Shown here: positions 26,860 to 35,048 of the stretch, piece after piece | How positions within the stretch are numbered: position 1 is the stretch's first letter | How the letters are laid out: each line of letters starts with the position of its first letter | Assembly: GCF_002356295.1 (NCBI RefSeq) | Contig: NZ_AP018042.1 | Span: 1,210,361 to 1,274,360, forward strand | Source: Labilibaculum antarcticum | Lineage (GTDB): Bacteria; Bacteroidota; Bacteroidia; Bacteroidales; Marinifilaceae | Direction of reading: 5' to 3' | DNA: 64,000 bases | Notes under the pieces: model-generated | Database searches by the model: none | Told to the model about the DNA's origin: nothing | What the model saw: only the letters and a program-made list of their open reading frames with translations | Translations under genes and position numbers: made by a program

Positions 26860-26890
26860 CTTGTATTCTTAAATTTTAATTCTAATTTTA
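26860..26890 (+). promoter_or_regulatory. Possible Bacteroidota-type promoter of the sigma gene
   Basis: CTTG (26860-26863), a 19-nt spacer and TAATTTTA (26883-26890) approximate the TTTG-N19-TAnnTTTG housekeeping promoter. Transcription would start about 12 nt before the ATG at 26910. Each box has one mismatch. Confidence 0.35.
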
Positions 26891-26909
26891 GCTTGAAAAA
26901 CAAGCCTAA

Positions 26910-27485
26910 ATGACCCTAAAAAACCCTCAAGAACAAATGCTAATACCTAAGGATACTGGCTTTTACGAAATGCTATACAGGGATTACTATGAGATTTTGG
27001 TTCGTTTTGCAGAAGGTATTTTGTTTGATGAGGAAGAGGCTCGAGATATTGTTCAAGAAGTATTTCTTGATCTTTGGAATAAGGATAAAAACATATTGAT
27101 TAACAGTAGCATAAAGACCTATCTGTATTCCTGTGTCAAGTATAAAACCTTTAATCGAATTAAAAAACTCAAGCTTATAGATAAACACCAAGATCAGGTC
27201 AAAGAAGCGATCTTGTATGCTATGGACTATTCATCTTTACCAGAGGATGAGTTGAAAGAAAAGTTCCATAGCATTTTTGAAGAATTTTCTCCGCAGATGC
27301 GTAAAGTTGTTGAACTTCATTCTTTCAGTGGCTTGAAATACAAAGAAATTGCAGAAGAACTTAATATTTCCGCAAATACAGTAAAAACTTATATGAAACG
27401 TGCATACAAACGCCTAAAAATGGAGTTGTCTAAAGAGATGTTAACTTCTGTATTGGTTTGGCATGCTCTAAATAAATTTCTCTAG
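26910..27485 (+). CDS. ECF sigma factor of the polysaccharide-utilization locus
   Basis: This is an RNA polymerase sigma-70 factor of the Bacteroidetes-expanded ECF group that pairs with FecR-type anti-sigma factors. Region 2 shows EEEARDIVQEVFLDLWNKDK and IKTYLYSCVKYKTFNRIKK; region 4 shows LKYKEIAEELNISANTVKT and YMKRAYKRLK. The 191-aa length is typical. It is followed by the FecR gene (71-nt gap) and then SusC/SusD, so it should activate this locus when the substrate is sensed. A TATTTTTG box (27527-27534) before the FecR gene suggests a second start point. Confidence 0.93.
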   Translation: MTLKNPQEQMLIPKDTGFYEMLYRDYYEILVRFAEGILFDEEEARDIVQEVFLDLWNKDKNILINSSIKTYLYSCVKYKTFNRIKKLKLIDKHQDQVKEAILYAMDYSSLPEDELKEKFHSIFEEFSPQMRKVVELHSFSGLKYKEIAEELNISANTVKTYMKRAYKRLKMELSKEMLTSVLVWHALNKFL

Positions 27486-27556
27486 GCATCAGTTATTTTA
27501 AAAAATAATTTACTTTCCTGTCACCCTATTTTTGCCTATAGTTTACTAATAGGTAA

Positions 27557-28729
27557 ATGAAGATAAAAAAACACATCGAAATCAATTGGAGAATCTTCCG
27601 TAAAGCGGTAGATCAAAAGCTTAACGAATCAGATCAGTTTGAGTTTGATGCGTGGTTGGTAGATGCCATTGAAAATCAAAATTATTTTGTGAAGGCAAAA
27701 AAATTCCATGAAAAACAAAAACACGCTGGTACTCCAGAAGCTATAGATCATTTACCTGCTTTTAATGCTTTTGTGAAACAAACAAAAGTAAAATCTCATT
27801 TTAGAATGAGACAATTGCAAGTAGCAGCTACCATTGCTCTCGTGCTGACCACTTCAATTATTGGATATTTTGTTTTAAATCCTGTCCCTGATTTTCATAG
27901 TCTTGCAAAGACTGCACCTATAAAAGCTAAAGCTGGTCAAGTTGAACTTCAACTTTCTACGGGTGAAAAGGTATTTATAAAAAAGGAAGGTGAAAGATTG
28001 ATCAACGAAAGTCAAGTTAATATTAAAAAAGAGGAAAATACTGTTGATTACTTAGCATTTAATCAGGAGAAGAAAAAACATGAGGGTTACAATACCATAA
28101 ATGTACCTCGAGGTACAAACTTCAAAGTAATTTTATCGGATAGTACAGTGGTGTGGTTAAATGCTGAATCGAGTATTACTTACCCTGTACAATTTACTAC
28201 TAATGTTCGTAAAGTAAAAATTTCTGGCGAAGCTCATTTTAAAGTGGCACATAATAAGGAAAAACCATTTATTGTTGAAACAGGTCTTACTAAAATTCAA
28301 GTTCTGGGTACAGTGTTTAATGTTAAAGCTTATAAATCGCAAGATGAAATATTTACCACTCTAGTTGAAGGAAAAGTTCTTATTGATAATGGTCTTGGAG
28401 ATCATGTAGTGATAAAACCCAATGAGCAAGCGATTTCAGGAACATCACCTAAGTTAAGAGTGAAAATAATAGATGTGGATCAAGAAATTGCTTGGCGTAA
28501 GGGTATGTTCAATTTCGAAGATGAAAAGTTAAGTGATATTCTTGATGAATTAAGTCATTGGTACGATTTGAAGATCTTTTATGAATCATCTGATTTAAAA
28601 AAGGTTCAATTTACGGGAGGATTAGAGCGTTACGAAAATCTAAATCAATTACTTGAACTTTTTGAGCTAACCAAGTCGGTTAAGTTCTTAGTTAAGGAGG
28701 ATGCTATTCTTGTTAAAAAGTATGAGTAA
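27557..28729 (+). CDS. FecR-family anti-sigma factor
   Basis: This inner-membrane protein holds the ECF sigma factor and releases it after a signal from the outer-membrane SusC. It has an N-terminal cytoplasmic anti-sigma part (residues 1-85), one membrane helix (about 92-112, VAATIALVLTTSIIGYFVL) and a periplasmic FecR domain (about 175-275: VPRGTNFKVILSDSTVVWLN, GEAHFKVAHNKEKPFIVETG, VLGTVFNVKAY). The C-terminal DUF4974/secretin-like domain (about 318-385, FNFEDEKLSDILDELSHWY) resembles the STN domain of SusC and is thought to meet its partner there. Length 390 aa. Confidence 0.95.
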   Translation: MKIKKHIEINWRIFRKAVDQKLNESDQFEFDAWLVDAIENQNYFVKAKKFHEKQKHAGTPEAIDHLPAFNAFVKQTKVKSHFRMRQLQVAATIALVLTTSIIGYFVLNPVPDFHSLAKTAPIKAKAGQVELQLSTGEKVFIKKEGERLINESQVNIKKEENTVDYLAFNQEKKKHEGYNTINVPRGTNFKVILSDSTVVWLNAESSITYPVQFTTNVRKVKISGEAHFKVAHNKEKPFIVETGLTKIQVLGTVFNVKAYKSQDEIFTTLVEGKVLIDNGLGDHVVIKPNEQAISGTSPKLRVKIIDVDQEIAWRKGMFNFEDEKLSDILDELSHWYDLKIFYESSDLKKVQFTGGLERYENLNQLLELFELTKSVKFLVKEDAILVKKYE

Positions 28730-28746
28730 CTATTATATATAAATCC

Positions 28747-28815
28747 TAGGGATGTATTATGAAAAATAAGATAGGGGAAATGCTCTAACATTCCCCCTGT
28801 TTAAGTTACATCCTA
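28747..28815 (+). promoter_or_regulatory. Structured leader before the SusC gene
   Basis: There are two nested inverted repeats. TAGGGATGTA (28747-28756) pairs with TACATCCTA (28807-28815) with one bulged G, and inside it GGGGAAATG (28774-28782) pairs with CATTCCCC (28789-28796) with one bulged A. It lies in the 123-nt gap between the FecR and SusC genes. It could end the sigma/FecR transcript, protect the SusC mRNA 5' end or act in attenuation; no clear T run follows the inner stem. Confidence 0.55.
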
Positions 28816-28852
28816 TTATCTGAACAAAATGTTAACCTAAAAAAACAAATTT

Positions 28853-31800
28853 ATGAAAAAAATGCTAGAGAACCATGATTCTTATTGGTTCAAAAGGAAA
28901 ACCCTATTCTTTATGAAGAATTTGATCATTTTAATGCTAGTCTCTTCCATGAATTTATTTGCTACAGGATCTTATTCTCAGCAGACTAAGTTGTCAATGG
29001 AATTAAATAATTCTAGTTTAAAAAATGTTTTACAAAAAATAAGAAAGCAAACTGAATTCACAGTTTTGTATAATTCTTCGGATGTAAAAGATGTTAGCAA
29101 TTTAGAATATGATTTTGAAGAGGCTACAGTTATGGAAATTCTAGATAAATGCTTAGAAGGCACTAGTTCTACTTATGAAATTCATGATAAAGTCATTATT
29201 ATTCAACCTAAAGTTGAAAAACCAGTAATAGTCGTTCCAGTACAAGTTCAAGAACAAAACATCGTAACAGGTATTGTCACATCTGCTGACGATGGACTTT
29301 CTGTTCCCGGGGTTTCAATTGTAGTGAAGGGAACATCAAATGGTACGAGTACCGATTTCGATGGTAAATTTTCCTTACCTGTTGAAAAAGGAGAAACGCT
29401 TGTTTTCACTTTTGTAGGGATGACTGCACAAGAAGTTGTTGTTACTGGCAACACTTTAAACATCGTACTTGAATCAGAAAACTTAGGCCTTGATGAGATT
29501 GTTGTTGTTGGTTATGGAACTCAAAAAAAGAGTGACCTTACAGGTGCTGTTTCCTCAGTAAAAGGAAAAGATTTAGCAAAAACACCATCATCAAACCCAG
29601 TAAATGCTTTACAAGGTAGAGTTGCTGGTGTAACCATTACTAAGTATGGTGGAGCTCCAGGAGCAGGATCTAGTATTACTATTCGTGGTATTGGAACTGT
29701 TGGTAACAACGAACCTCTTTACATTATCGATGGTTTACCCGGATCAATGTCATTACTTAACCCTGATGATATTGCATCTTTCGAAATCCTTAAGGATGGT
29801 GCAGCCGCTGCCATCTATGGTTCACGTGCTGCCAATGGTGTGGTTCTAATCACAACAAAGAAAGGTAACAAGGGTAAAATAAGTGTTGATTTCAACATGT
29901 ATATGGGACAAACAAAAGCAATTGATCAGCTTAATCTTTTGGACTCTGAAGGCTATGTGAAAGTGCATAAAATGATGTACGATAACTACAACCAATATGC
30001 CGCAGATTCTGACAAACAAGCTTTACCAGATTACGTAACTGCTCCTATTACAGCTAGCACTGATTGGCAAGATGAGGTATCTCGTGTTGCACTTCAACAA
30101 AACTATAGCCTAAGTATTAATGGTGGTAACGACTTAGGATACTATGGTATTTCGGGTAGTTGGAACGACGAAGAAGGAACTCTAATTGGTAGTGAATACC
30201 TTAAGAAAACTCTTCGTGCCAAATTAGGAATGAAGAAAGGTCGCCTAAACGTTGATGCCAACATTTCCTATGCTGAAACCACCAATCAAGATATGAAATT
30301 CTCCTTATCAGACACCTATAAGCTAACACCTCTTATTTCTCCTTTTGATGAAAATGGAAATGTGAAATTGACATATGGTGATATGCCATCACATGAAAAT
30401 CCATATGCTAATCACATAAACCAAAAAGGCGAAACTGATCTCCAATATTTTTCTGCAAATATTACTGGTCGCCTAAAAATTACAGATTGGTTATCTTATC
30501 AGGTTAACCTTGGTCTAATAAATAGCAATACATATATGTGGAACTACCATCCAAAATATGACAAATCGGCAAAAGGTGGTGAAGACTGGATCTACTATGG
30601 AGAAAGCAGAAAAAACTACCGTAACCAAATAATGGAGCATTTATTAAACTTTCAAAAAGAATTTGGTAAACACTCGATATCATCAGTAATTGGATATACC
30701 GCTTCAAAATCTACTAACAATTGGATGGAAGCAAACGTTACGGGTAAAACCACGGTCTATTCTGCTGAAGATGATACTGTAATCACAAAAGACGAGGCTG
30801 CAGGATTCCTTGATCCAAGCTGGAAAACTTTAAATGCAGGTAAAGGTGGTACTTATAACGTTTCAGGAAGTAAAAATGAGTACACCAGAACTTCAATTTT
30901 AGGTCGTGTAAACTATTCATTCGACAGCAAATACTTACTACAAATTACGGCTCGTCGAGATGGCTCTTCAAAGTTTGGTTCTAAGTCACGTTATGGAACT
31001 TTCCCTTCAGTTGCACTTGGATGGAGAATTACTCAAGAAGATTTCATGTCTGATTATGACTTTATCGATAATTTAAAATTAAGAGCTAGTTGGGGTAAAC
31101 TAGGAAATGAAGTTACACTTGGATACTATGACCACCAAGCTTTAATTAGTACAGGGAATGACTATGCACTAGGAGCAGTTCGCGGTTCTGGAGCAAATCC
31201 ATGGACAGGATCTATTGCTACAGGGCTTGAAAATAGGGAACTTCAATGGGAAACAACAATCTCGAAAAACTTAGGATTGGATTTCACTTTCCTTGGAAAC
31301 AAGTTCAATGGTACAATCAACTACTACAATACAACAACTGAAGATATGTTAATTTATCGTCAACTACCAGGTTCTGCTGGCCTTGACAGCCCGGTATTGA
31401 ATGTTGGTGAAATCAATAATAAGGGACTTGAGTTTGAATTAGGCTATTACAAACAAGATGGTGATTTCAAATATAGTATCAATACAACTTTCACAACAAC
31501 TAAAAATGAGGTTGTTGCTTTAGCAAGTAAAGATCAAACTTTATTTGGAGAAGGTTTAAAGTATGGAGACTCGCATTTTCCAACTCAAACTAAAGCTGGT
31601 TATGAAATAGGTGCATTCTTCTTATATCAAACTGATGGCTTATTCCAATCAATGGATGAAGTAAATGCACATAAAAATGAAAAAGGAGATTTACTTCAAC
31701 CAAATGCCAAACCAGGTGATATTCGCTTTAAAAATACAAATGGTGATGATGAATTAAATGAAAAAGATAAGGTGTATTCAGGATCAGGTATTCCTGATTT

Positions 31801-32287
31801 CACTTACTCAATCAACTTTAATGCTTCATACAAAGATTTTGATTTTTCTATGATGTTCTACGGCGTTGAAGGCAACGAGCTTTATAACGGTAATCGCTAT
31901 TATTTAGAGAACATGTCAGCTGGACAGAACTTCTTGGCTTCGTCAATACATGCTTGGACTGAAACGAACACAAACACCAATACGCCAAGAGCCGTAATAG
32001 GTGATGCCAATACAAACACTCGCGAATCTAATCGTTACCTTGAAGATGGCTCTTTCCTTCGTTTGAAAAATATCGAACTAGGTTATACACTACCTAAATC
32101 AATGATCAATCGTTTAGGAATTAGCAAATGTAGAATCTACATAAACGCACAGAATGTATTTACAATTACCGACTACTCAGGTATCGATCCTGAAGTAGGA
32201 CGTAGCAATGTTCTAAATACAGGAATTGATAGAAGCTTATACCCTATCAATAAATCATTCTTTGCAGGCGTACAATTATCATTCTAA
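28853..32287 (+). CDS. SusC/RagA-type TonB-linked outer-membrane transporter with STN domain
   Basis: This is the outer-membrane porin-like importer of glycan fragments, powered by TonB. After a signal segment (about residues 22-42, NLIILMLVSSMNLFATGS) comes an STN domain (about 46-118, LSMELNNSSLKNVLQKIRKQ), which relays substrate signals to FecR. A carboxypeptidase-regulatory-like domain follows (about 135-210, GVSIVVKGTSNGTSTDFDGK), then EIVVVGYGTQKKSDLTGAV, the plug domain (VNALQGRVAGVTITKYGG, PLYIIDGLPG) and a beta-barrel ending in the expected Phe (FFAGVQLSF). At 1144 aa it is longer than the classic SusC because of the STN part. SusD starts 7 nt downstream. Confidence 0.97.
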   Translation: MKKMLENHDSYWFKRKTLFFMKNLIILMLVSSMNLFATGSYSQQTKLSMELNNSSLKNVLQKIRKQTEFTVLYNSSDVKDVSNLEYDFEEATVMEILDKCLEGTSSTYEIHDKVIIIQPKVEKPVIVVPVQVQEQNIVTGIVTSADDGLSVPGVSIVVKGTSNGTSTDFDGKFSLPVEKGETLVFTFVGMTAQEVVVTGNTLNIVLESENLGLDEIVVVGYGTQKKSDLTGAVSSVKGKDLAKTPSSNPVNALQGRVAGVTITKYGGAPGAGSSITIRGIGTVGNNEPLYIIDGLPGSMSLLNPDDIASFEILKDGAAAAIYGSRAANGVVLITTKKGNKGKISVDFNMYMGQTKAIDQLNLLDSEGYVKVHKMMYDNYNQYAADSDKQALPDYVTAPITASTDWQDEVSRVALQQNYSLSINGGNDLGYYGISGSWNDEEGTLIGSEYLKKTLRAKLGMKKGRLNVDANISYAETTNQDMKFSLSDTYKLTPLISPFDENGNVKLTYGDMPSHENPYANHINQKGETDLQYFSANITGRLKITDWLSYQVNLGLINSNTYMWNYHPKYDKSAKGGEDWIYYGESRKNYRNQIMEHLLNFQKEFGKHSISSVIGYTASKSTNNWMEANVTGKTTVYSAEDDTVITKDEAAGFLDPSWKTLNAGKGGTYNVSGSKNEYTRTSILGRVNYSFDSKYLLQITARRDGSSKFGSKSRYGTFPSVALGWRITQEDFMSDYDFIDNLKLRASWGKLGNEVTLGYYDHQALISTGNDYALGAVRGSGANPWTGSIATGLENRELQWETTISKNLGLDFTFLGNKFNGTINYYNTTTEDMLIYRQLPGSAGLDSPVLNVGEINNKGLEFELGYYKQDGDFKYSINTTFTTTKNEVVALASKDQTLFGEGLKYGDSHFPTQTKAGYEIGAFFLYQTDGLFQSMDEVNAHKNEKGDLLQPNAKPGDIRFKNTNGDDELNEKDKVYSGSGIPDFTYSINFNASYKDFDFSMMFYGVEGNELYNGNRYYLENMSAGQNFLASSIHAWTETNTNTNTPRAVIGDANTNTRESNRYLEDGSFLRLKNIELGYTLPKSMINRLGISKCRIYINAQNVFTITDYSGIDPEVGRSNVLNTGIDRSLYPINKSFFAGVQLSF

Positions 32288-32294
32288 CAAACAC

Positions 32295-33830
32295 ATGAAA
32301 AAAATGAACAAATATATATACTTATTCTTCATTTGCATTGGATTGAGTTTCACTGCTTGCGATGAAAGCCATCTAGAAGTAAAGTCTCCTGATCAACTAA
32401 CTGGAGAAAATTTTTGGAGAAACGAAAGTGATGCTGAAGGAGGACTTGCAGCCGCTTATTCTCAACTTGAATGTGCGACCAGCTATTGGGGCTTTGCCGA
32501 AATTAAATTCACGGTAGAATTATTCCCTTCAGATTTGATTAAACTAGGTAATGATGCCTTAAACTATGAAGACTGGTTCTCTATTTTCAACTTTAACTCT
32601 ACTGCCGGTAATACACAAACGACACAATATTGGAACATTCACTATAAAGGTATCAACTATGCCAATCAAGTGATTGAAAAAGTAGGTGATATGAGTGAAG
32701 AGCAAATCAGTACAGTTGCTAAAGACAAAATTATTGCAGAGGCTCGCTTCTTAAGAGCATATTATCATCTTAAGCTGCTTCTAAACTGGGAGAAAATTAT
32801 TCTTCGAGATGATTATCCTAAAGGCCTATCAAGTATTGATAAAGGCGTAAGTGAAAGATCTGAATGTTGGGATTTCATTATTGCAGATTTCGAAGCTGCT
32901 GCTACAAAATTATCAGAAAGTAATTCTACTGATAATATTGGTCGTGCTACGAAATGGACTGCACTAGGATATCTTGGAAAAGCTAATCTTTACTATGCTA
33001 GTGAAAATGCTGATGCTACAAAGTACACAGCAGCAAAAACAGCTTTTACATCAGTAATTACAAGTGGTAACTACAGCTTAGAATCATCATTTATTTCAAT
33101 GTTCAATGGTATAAATCAGAATTCTGATGAAGTATTATTCGAATTACAATTAACATCAAATACAGATAATGGCGCATTTTTCAAATTCCCTTATCACCGT
33201 TGGTTAAAACCGGCAGGCATGGGTGGATGGGATGAAATTGCTGGTAGTGATTTTCTATTGCAAGAGTTTAAAAAAGAAGGTAAAACGGCAACAGATGGTC
33301 GATTCGATCACCGCTTATACGAAACATTATTCTTCGAAGATGACTATTTCAACGATATTGCAAATCCTCGTATTTACGGTAAAACTTTTAATTCTTGGTG
33401 GGATGAATCTGGTACTCCTCGGAATAAAACAGGATTTAGAAAATATCTACCTGAAACTTTAGAAGAACTAAATACAAATAGCATAGGTAATAATATTCCA
33501 TTGCTTAGATATGCTGATGTTCTATTGATGTATGCAGAAACCCTTAATGAGCTGAATGAGACTTCTGCTGCAATCCCTTATATTAATGCTGTAAGAGCAC
33601 GTGCAGGTATGCCTGCAATGACTGGTTCGTCAAAAACAGATGTAACCAATCAAATAGAGCACGAAAGAGTATGTGAGTTGGCTATGGAAGGTTCACGTTT
33701 TCATGACTTAAGACGTTGGGGTAAATTAAACTCAACAATGACTGATCATGGTAGAATAGGAGTTAGTGATACAAGCCACTTCTTCCCTATTCCTGAAAGT
33801 GAAATCAACTCAAATAACGCTATTGATTAG
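32295..33830 (+). CDS. SusD/RagB-type glycan-binding lipoprotein
   Basis: This is the surface lipoprotein lid of the SusC transporter. I set the start at ATG 32295, 7 nt after the SusC stop; the longer frame reading into the SusC gene has no signal peptide. The lipobox is LSFTAC with the lipidated Cys about residue 22. Family features are the N-terminal LEVKSPDQLTGENFW, the TPR-like helical core (IIAEARFLRAYYHLKLLLNW) and the C-terminal RYADVLLMYAETLNEL, YINAVRARAGMP and GSRFHDLRRWGKL. Length 511 aa. The ligand cannot be predicted from the sequence. Confidence 0.96.
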   Translation: MKKMNKYIYLFFICIGLSFTACDESHLEVKSPDQLTGENFWRNESDAEGGLAAAYSQLECATSYWGFAEIKFTVELFPSDLIKLGNDALNYEDWFSIFNFNSTAGNTQTTQYWNIHYKGINYANQVIEKVGDMSEEQISTVAKDKIIAEARFLRAYYHLKLLLNWEKIILRDDYPKGLSSIDKGVSERSECWDFIIADFEAAATKLSESNSTDNIGRATKWTALGYLGKANLYYASENADATKYTAAKTAFTSVITSGNYSLESSFISMFNGINQNSDEVLFELQLTSNTDNGAFFKFPYHRWLKPAGMGGWDEIAGSDFLLQEFKKEGKTATDGRFDHRLYETLFFEDDYFNDIANPRIYGKTFNSWWDESGTPRNKTGFRKYLPETLEELNTNSIGNNIPLLRYADVLLMYAETLNELNETSAAIPYINAVRARAGMPAMTGSSKTDVTNQIEHERVCELAMEGSRFHDLRRWGKLNSTMTDHGRIGVSDTSHFFPIPESEINSNNAID

Positions 33831-33861
33831 AAATTAGTTTTCATAAGTGAGCCGTTAGATT

Positions 33862-33893
33862 ATTGAGCGGAGTTATAATTAGCTTCGCTCAAT
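33862..33893 (+). terminator. Hairpin after SusD
   Basis: ATTGAGCG (33862-33869) pairs with CGCTCAAT (33886-33893), with extra AG/CT pairing inside. The following sequence is AT-rich but lacks a solid T run, so it may be a processing or stability hairpin that lowers expression of the downstream genes. Confidence 0.55.
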
Positions 33894-34020
33894 ATATATA
33901 AGAAGAAATATTTTATACTCTAATAGTTATCAGAATTGTTATTTTCTTTATGATGGAATTTCAAAATACAATCTGCAGGATAAATTGTTAATTATTAATC
34001 GATAATAATTCATAATAAAC

Positions 34021-34314
34021 ATGCTACAAGATATCATCATCGTACTAGCTATTATGATTTTAGGAATAGGCATTGGCCTATTTATTGGAAATAGACCTAA
34101 AATAATAAAAATAGTAGGTGCTTTAACATCATTCTCTATCTTCCTTCTACTCTTCCTTCTTGGAATAGGTGTTGGTACCAATGAGAAAATAATCAGTAAT
34201 CTACATACGATCGGAATACAAGCATTAGTCCTTACTCTTGGAGCAGTTCTGGGATCTTTAATTTGCGCTTGGGCTACATACAAATTTTTCTTTCAAACAA
34301 AGAAATCAGAATAA
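34021..34314 (+). CDS. LysO-type exporter, N-terminal subunit
   Basis: The 97-aa, three-helix membrane protein matches the N-terminal part of the LysO (YbjE, DUF340) lysine exporter: LGIGIGLFIGNRPKIIKIVG, then FLLGIGVGTNEKIISNL. In E. coli LysO is one protein of about 299 aa; here the fold is split over two consecutive genes (97 + 201 aa), an arrangement I recall from Bacteroidota. It lies inside the glycan locus, 190 nt after SusD, so it may export an amino acid or related compound released during substrate use. The substrate is not established here. Confidence 0.8.
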   Translation: MLQDIIIVLAIMILGIGIGLFIGNRPKIIKIVGALTSFSIFLLLFLLGIGVGTNEKIISNLHTIGIQALVLTLGAVLGSLICAWATYKFFFQTKKSE

Positions 34315-34371
34315 ACTCAATACCTGATAGATATCTAAATCTAATTTCCGCAACCACACATCATTTATTCT

Positions 34372-34977
34372 ATGAAAGGCAGTTTAATCATTCTCAGTTT
34401 TTTTGTTCTTGGGCTAATTCTTGGACTAGCACAATTTTTACCTAGCTCGCTATTAAAAGGAGACTTTAGTATATATGCACTCTACCTACTCATGTTCTTA
34501 GTCGGAATTGGTATTGGAACCGACCGTGATTCTTGGAAAGTTATTAGAGAAGTCAATATTAAAATTGTACTTGTTCCATTATCAGTAATAGTAGGGTCTC
34601 TAATTGGCGTATCAGCCGTATCTGTTCTATTATCAGACATCAACTTTGGTGAGGCAATGGCTGTTGGTGCGGGCTTTGGTTATTACAGTCTATCATCAGT
34701 TATAATTACTGAATTTCATAGCGAAACATTAGGCGTGATCGCCTTACTCTCAAATATCATCCGAGAAGTATTAACACTTCTTGCAACGCCTCTATTTGTT
34801 CGATATTTTGGTAAACTTGCTGGTATTGCATCAGGTGGTGCTACAGCTATGGATACAACCATGCCAATTATTGTGCAATATTCCGGTAAAGAATATGCAA
34901 TTATTGCCGTTTTTAGTGGTATTGTCTTAACAATTTTAGTTCCAATTATAGTTCCTCTAATCCTTCAATTCTTATAA
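34372..34977 (+). CDS. LysO-type exporter, C-terminal subunit
   Basis: The 201-aa membrane protein has about six hydrophobic helices and matches the C-terminal part of LysO: LFLVGIGIGTDRDSWKVI (repeated GIGxGTD), then the conserved AVGAGFGYYSLSSVIITE, and SNIIREVLTLLATPLFVR and GGATAMDTTMPIIV. It starts 57 nt after the N-terminal subunit. GIGIGTDRD here and GIGVGTNEK in the subunit before it are the repeated half motifs of the family, which supports a two-component exporter. It precedes the first glycosidase of the locus. Confidence 0.85.
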   Translation: MKGSLIILSFFVLGLILGLAQFLPSSLLKGDFSIYALYLLMFLVGIGIGTDRDSWKVIREVNIKIVLVPLSVIVGSLIGVSAVSVLLSDINFGEAMAVGAGFGYYSLSSVIITEFHSETLGVIALLSNIIREVLTLLATPLFVRYFGKLAGIASGGATAMDTTMPIIVQYSGKEYAIIAVFSGIVLTILVPIIVPLILQFL

Positions 34978-35048
34978 AACAGTCTCTATAATTCAGATAA
35001 AAACAGCTGTTGTGTTTCATATTTATCAAGAATAATAAAAAACATAAA

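Noticed and set aside
32226-32294. N-terminal extension of the SusD frame into the SusC gene
   Set aside because: The lipoprotein signal starts at 32295, directly after the SusC stop; the extension would bury it.
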